Origin: Glomus cerebriforme | Lineage: Eukaryota > Glomeromycota > Glomeromycetes > Glomerales > Glomeraceae | Direction of reading: 5' to 3' | DNA length: 64,000 nt | Assembly: GCA_003550305.1 (NCBI GenBank) | Contig: QKYT01000001.1 | Coordinates: forward strand, 361,557 to 425,556 | Part shown: positions 59,433 to 64,000 of the stretch, piece by piece | Numbering within the stretch: the stretch's first letter is position 1 | How the letters are laid out: each line of letters starts with the position of its first letter | Notes under the pieces: model-generated | What the model was told of the DNA's origin: nothing | Database searches by the model: none | The model's input: the letters and a program-made list of their open reading frames with translations, nothing else | Made by a program: the position numbers and the translations under genes

Positions 59433-60925
59433 GACACATCTTTTGTAAATTTTACAAAGGTAAAAAAAAAAAAATTTATAAATACCTACAAGAATTTTTT
59501 TTTAAAATTAAAAAACTAAATTCACTGAATTTTCCCTTTAAACTCTTTTCTCTCTATAATTTCATTTTTCTCTATAACCTCTTAAAAATAAACTAATCCT
59601 TTAAACTCCTTCTTTTATCTTTCCTTATACTGTATATAGGGGTCTTCCTCGTATCAGGCAAGGAAGGTCCAGCCAGGTATCTCCTATCTGAGCTGGTTTA
59701 ATTTCTTTTTAAATTCCTTTAAACTTNCTCTTCTCTTCCTTATACTGTATATAGAGGTCTCCTCGTATCAGACAAGGAAAGACCGGTCAGATAGTTGAGT
59801 ATATCCTATCTGCGGTTTGGTTTAGATTAGAGTTCCCTTTTTCATTTCCTTGTATTTATGTTTATGAAGCAATGTTGAAGACTAATGAGATCAGTGATGG
59901 GGAGATATCAACAAACAGCAAAAATATAAAAGAAAAAAAGAAGAAATACCACTTCAAGATAAAGTAAGAAATACACAACAACTTTAAGAAAGATAGCTGG
60001 TGAAAAGTTACTTTCAGAGAACGAATGTCTCGACTCTTGAGTATTGAAAAAAAAACACAAAATTGCTGAGATAATCTGGATCTCGGAGACGCTCTGATCC
60101 TTCACTACTGGAAGTGAGTCAAGATAATTAACCCATTTCAGCATGTTGAAACGTGAAATTAAAACCTTAAAGGCAACTAAAAAAGATTGGAATAAAAAAA
60201 ATAATAGATAAATATGGATAAAGCAAGAAATAATACAACAAAGAAACAATAGAAGATGAGCTTGAGATAACAGAGAAGATGCAGAAAGAGAAAGGTGGAA
60301 AGAAAGAAAAACAGATAACAAGTTAAAAGGAATATTAAGCAAAAGAAAATATTTGTTATCTGGTGAATGATTAAGAGGACAACAAGAAATATAACGAATT
60401 GTTGGACTTTGAAAAAATAATAAGAGAAACAGGTCGCCAATAATAACAGATAAAGTAGAAATCAATGAACATTCCAAAAATGAAGACAAAGTTAAAGAAG
60501 GGACAAGATTGAAAGAACATGTAATAAGGTAGCAGAAATAGAAAGTAATAATGATATAAAAGAAAAAATAAGGTAGTGATTGTGATAATAGAGTAGGGAA
60601 GTGTTGGTAAAATGGTGACAAGGAAGGTATTAGCGAATTTTGGAAAAAATTTAAATTATAATCTATATCTGTGTTTTTTTTTATTATTATTTTTTTTTAT
60701 TATAAAAAAATAGTATAATACATTTTTTAAAAAAATATAGTAAAATATAATAAATTAATGATTATTATGAGTAAATTGGAATTTTTTTTTTTGACACAAC
60801 AAAATGGTATAAATAGAGTGGTAATATTAGATTTTTTTTATTTCAAAATGTATTAAAGAATATTTTTTTTAATAAATAAAATAATTTTTTAAATTTGTGA
60901 ATTGTTTCGACCGGATAATCTAATG
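59433..60925 (+). repeat. Hairpin-bearing dispersed repeat, copy 5
   Basis: Starts GACACATC with the palindrome at 59440-59460. Modules begin at about 59619 and 59735, followed by the GAAGCAATGTTGAAGACTAATG segment, a purine-rich body and the AATATTAGATTTTTT tail. It is closest to copy 1. One ambiguous base lies at 59727. The long antisense ORF (59908-60621) is a pyrimidine-strand artefact without domain features. Confidence 0.8.
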
Positions 60926-60939
60926 AATAACTCATCCTA

Positions 60940-61752
60940 TCTTTAGTATTTGGTTCTTGAGTTATTTGAGTTACTCCATTAAAACCATCTTTAGTATTTG
61001 GATCTCGATAACATTTGAATAATGGGTATTGCTAAATGTCACCGAAGATGATGATCACTGCACTAGCATTAGAATGGAATTTTGGGCAAAGTTTCATTCC
61101 ATTTTTAATTCTACACGAAATTCCACCTTGATGCTGGTGCGGTGACAATCACCTGAGGTGATATTTAGCAATTTTCTTGAATAATATCATCACAAAGATA
61201 AATCTCAAGATTTATATAAAAGGATTTTAACAAAGATAAATAACAATTTAAAATGATTATCACAAAAAATAAATTATTTTATTTTTACCTCATTTAAAAA
61301 AATTGTACAAACTTTTTAATGCAACATTAATATTTGCACTCCTTTTCATTCTCGATTTTCAATATTTTTATACCGAATACATCCTTCAGGCCAATCAGCT
61401 GAATAAATTTTACCAAAACCTCCTCTGGTAATATAAGTAACAATTTCCATTCAAGATATTTATAAATTCGTCAATATTTTTATTTCCACTAGTCCAATAT
61501 TTTCAAATCTTTTAGCATTGCATGGCTGACACCAATACCGTCCTGTACAAGGTTTATTACATTCTCCACATGTACCATATGCCTCTTTTCTTTTTTTTTA
61601 GATCATCCATATAAACTATTACCTTATCTATCTTTTTTGATTCGGTAGTTGAACCAATAATAACATGTTCCTTTTAAATAAATGATTATACAATAGTTTA
61701 ATAATTTAAATAATAATAAAAAAACGAACAGTTGTATTTACCTGATATCGCA
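60940..61752 (-). pseudogene. Protein kinase relic K5 (N-terminal half)
   Basis: Matches exon 2 of kinase K2 (about 61290-61670: knuckle region, then TYITRGGFGKIYSADWPEGC without the rest of the lobe in frame) and the start of the large exon (about 60945-61010 and 61185-61220), which is interrupted by the MITE at 61024-61176. A short duplicated piece (CTTTAGTATTTGG occurs twice, at 60940-60995) and several deletions are seen. The C-lobe is absent, the locus running instead into repeat copy 5. Confidence 0.75.
61024..61176. mobile_element. TTGCTAAATGTCACC fold-back MITE, copy C, with 9-bp target duplication
   Basis: Core 61028-61173, almost a full palindrome: TTGCTAAATGTCACCG ... GGTGATATTTAGCAA. 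It lies inside the large exon of kinase relic K5. TTGAATAAT occurs at 61015-61023 and again at 61177-61185, where the intact paralogue has only one CGAATAAT. A 9-bp duplication points to a Mutator-type (MULE) transposase. Confidence 0.8.
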
Positions 61753-63451
61753 TATCGTATTATGCACAACTGAAACGTCAGAACTTAGAAAATGATAAAC
61801 CAAAATTCTCGCAACTAAAAAACAAATAATATGCTTTAAAATGCTAAAATAATTTAGAATAAATAAGAATCATCGCTTTATCTTACCTAAATAATGGAGA
61901 AAACTCAATATCAACGCTCAAAAAAAAAAACATTTTCTATACAGTATTATTACGATAAAGATTGACTTGTTCTTTTTCCTTCGTTTAAATGCTTCTGGGA
62001 TTGATATCATCATCTGCATCATCTAATAAATTATAAATGATATTTACAATTTCAATTTGCTTTAGCTTTTACGAATTTTTCCTAATTAATTGCTGTTAGA
62101 TTATTCGTCATGTAATTTGTGATTCATCTCAACCGACTTAACGTACGATTTAATTTGAACAAAGGTGGATTCCAAACTTTCTCCGATTCTTACAAGATTA
62201 TTACGAGTTAAAATGGTATACTAAATTGGGTATTAAACAGTAATGTACTTGGCAAGTGTATATTTAAATACATTCTTAAAATTAAATTTTTCGGTCTTAA
62301 TTATTTTAACTACAATATCATACTTTGGAATAATGAGAAAATTACTGCTACGTATTACCAACTACCCCAACAAAATTTCACTTTCACGTGACTGTTTGGC
62401 AGGCATTACGGCATTAAATGTGACGTTAGGAATTAAGAGTGACAAATAATGCGTGACAAATATGATTCTTTTTCATTTATATTAGTCCTAAATTTTTTAA
62501 TATTTTTGCTATGATCACGTGAAAGTGAAAATTTTGATCTGATATCATGTGATTAAAGTCACCAGCAATAATGGTAATGTCAAATTTTTTCGATTTACAT
62601 TAAGTTATGGCAAGAAATTCTTTTATTTTGGATTGAATGATATTAATAGTGGTTTTCAAATTTATTGAAATTGATAAAATTTTCTGTATAGAATCATTAG
62701 AGTGTTTGTGTTTTCCATACATATTCTGTGCATATTTGTGTTTTTGTACGAATATATACAGAGTATATACGGAAGTTACCCGGGCGGAACTTGTACGGAA
62801 ATTTTACGGAAAAACAAAACAACAGAAACTTTATACCAAATAAGATGATCAAATAAAAACAAGAATGTAAAATCAAATTTTCATTTATGCATTCAGTTAA
62901 AATTGGTATGTTTAAACTTCTAATCAATTTCAATAATTTTGAAAATCACAATAACAATTGTCGTGTAACCGGTTATATAACTAAGAGGAAAAAAATCATT
63001 AATTATGGCCGTAAACAATTGAATAACACATTCACGAACGAAAATAATACGTAAAAAGATAGATCCATATGAATCTAAAGAAAAATGTTCACTCTAATCC
63101 TAACCATCAATCAATTGATTTATCACGTTCTAGACATTTGAATTATTTATGCGAAAAGAAGAATCGAACGAAAAATGTTTGAAACATAATAAAATAAAAA
63201 AAATTAATATTTTAATAATATAAAATATAAAGTAGTGAAAATTTTTTCGTATCTCATTTGTTTATTAAAATTATTATATTATTGAATTTGGTAATACCAA
63301 ATCAATGAATAAATTTTTTTCATATAAAAAAGCCTAAAGTAATTATATATCTATATAATCTTATATTATTGTACTATTATCATAAATAAAAAATTATTTT
63401 CTAAAAAAAAAAAGGACAATAATCTTTTCTAAAACTATTTATTATTACAAT
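61753..63451. other. Intergenic, no gene seen
   Basis: AT-rich. Scattered CACGTGA words (62386, 62516) occur. Small ORFs at 62243-62449 and 62637-62933 show no protein-like features. Right end is the 3' flank of MT6. Confidence 0.4.
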
Positions 63452-63989
63452 CTAATTAAGAAAAATATTATTATCATTATTATTATTATTGGTAATTTTT
63501 TGAGCCCAAAATTTAATTAACAAATATTCTGGTTTAGTATGTCTAATTTCTTCTATAAGATCTTTTGTTATCATAATCTTATATTCTTCTTTTGAAATCC
63601 CTAATAATGGACTTAAATTTTCCATTGCTACTTCATTATTATGAAATCCTAAAAAAACATCTTGATTAACCATACCGATTTTACCACCATTTGGTCCTAA
63701 AATATAAAATTTTTCATCTCTATGAACTATTGGCGTATTTTGATTAAATTTAATTATTGTATCAAGTTTAGGTATTATTTTCATTTCTACTCCTCTTTGT
63801 ATACAAGAAGAAAGGTCTAAATTTTAAAATCATAACAGATAAAATTAATAAATTGTAGCTGAAAAGTAAAGAAGAATAAGAATGTTATTTTACTCACGTG
63901 CTTTGTGTAATTTATCCAAGATTGGACCAATTCCGTTAGTTGTACTATATGATTCAAGAAGTTCAATATATCCACCAGGTTTTGTTACT
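63452..63989 (-). CDS. SAM-dependent methyltransferase MT6 (3' part, cut by window edge)
   Basis: Last two exons of a sixth family member. Exon 5 is 63452-63816, with a reading that runs RGVEMKIIPKLDTIIKF ... FYILGPNGGKIGMVNQD ... IKFWAQK. Exon 4 is 63898-63989, 92 bp as in all paralogues (RVTKPGGYIEL start). The upstream exons with the SAM-binding site lie beyond position 64000. The C-terminus is longer than in relatives, ending in an Asn/Asp-rich run after WAQK from an AAT microsatellite. No break is seen in the visible part. Confidence 0.85.
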
Positions 63990-64000
63990 CTGCAATAAAT

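Noticed and set aside
58492..59439. Long ORFs across the N run
   Set aside because: They are translations of unknown bases in the assembly gap.
59908..60621. 237-codon minus-strand ORF (and similar ones at 10732-11025 and 25475-25753)
   Set aside because: All lie on the pyrimidine-rich strand of the hairpin repeat. The reading is dominated by Leu, Phe and Ser from CTT/TTT triplets, the frame is not conserved between copies, and no domain is seen.
1..64000. tRNA, rRNA, CRISPR or bacterial-type operon features
   Set aside because: No B-box-like GGTTCGAATCC with cloverleaf, no rRNA-like sequence and no regularly spaced direct repeats of CRISPR type were seen. Gene structure with spliceosomal introns is clearly eukaryotic. 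A tRNA-derived origin for the hairpin repeat was considered, but no A or B box was found.

Overview
The window looks like nuclear DNA of an arbuscular mycorrhizal fungus, most like Rhizophagus or a close relative (Glomeromycotina). The reasons are very AT-rich sequence with long A/T tracts, short GT-AG introns, and the gene families present: truncated Sel1 repeats, cytoplasmic kinases that begin with a CxxC...CxxC knuckle, F-box/LRR proteins, small SAM methyltransferases, and a PHO84-type phosphate transporter. It is also rich in fold-back elements and transposon relics. The organism call is inference from family content; nothing here was searched against a database. There is one assembly gap (58543-59432).

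Layout. 1-1 kb: end of a dispersed hairpin-bearing repeat. 1.6-6.2 kb: three minus-strand genes (a secreted ML-domain lipid-binding protein with an apparent frameshift, an F-box/LRR protein, and an eight-exon aldo-keto reductase). 6.9-8.2 kb: a 5'-truncated LINE with a 12-bp target duplication. 8.9-11.4 kb: a kinase relic next to a second copy of the hairpin repeat. 12.1-21.3 kb: methyltransferase genes MT1(-), MT2(+), a ghost copy(-) and MT3(+). 22.4-24.3 kb: an intact kinase. 25.3-29.8 kb: two more hairpin-repeat copies. 30.5-36 kb: a GC-richer repeat pair with two MITEs, flanking the phosphate:H+ symporter (32.6-34.3 kb). 37-37.2 kb: a Sel1 relic. 39-40.6 kb: a cytochrome P450. 41.9-46.5 kb: two decayed kinases with nested MITEs. 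50.2-52.3 kb: a secreted copper-radical (glyoxal) oxidase. 53.6-57.9 kb: the divergent methyltransferase pair MT4(-)/MT5(+). 59.4-61.8 kb: a fifth hairpin repeat and a kinase relic. 63.5 kb to the edge: 3' part of MT6(-).

The two themes are lineage-specific gene expansion and repeat activity. Six methyltransferase genes and one ghost share locked internal exon lengths (94/149/92 bp). The five with a visible N-terminus all start MG-x-x-x-S, an N-myristoylation consensus, and they are arranged as repeated head-to-head pairs. Five kinase copies, all on the minus strand, show one apparently working gene and four decay stages. The hairpin-bearing repeat (five copies) and several fold-back MITE families with readable target-site duplications account for much of the rest. 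Single-copy genes with clear biochemical roles are the phosphate transporter, P450, aldo-keto reductase and glyoxal oxidase.

Exon borders were read by hand from GT-AG sites, frame continuity and comparison among paralogues; borders may be off by a base or two where no paralogue supports them.
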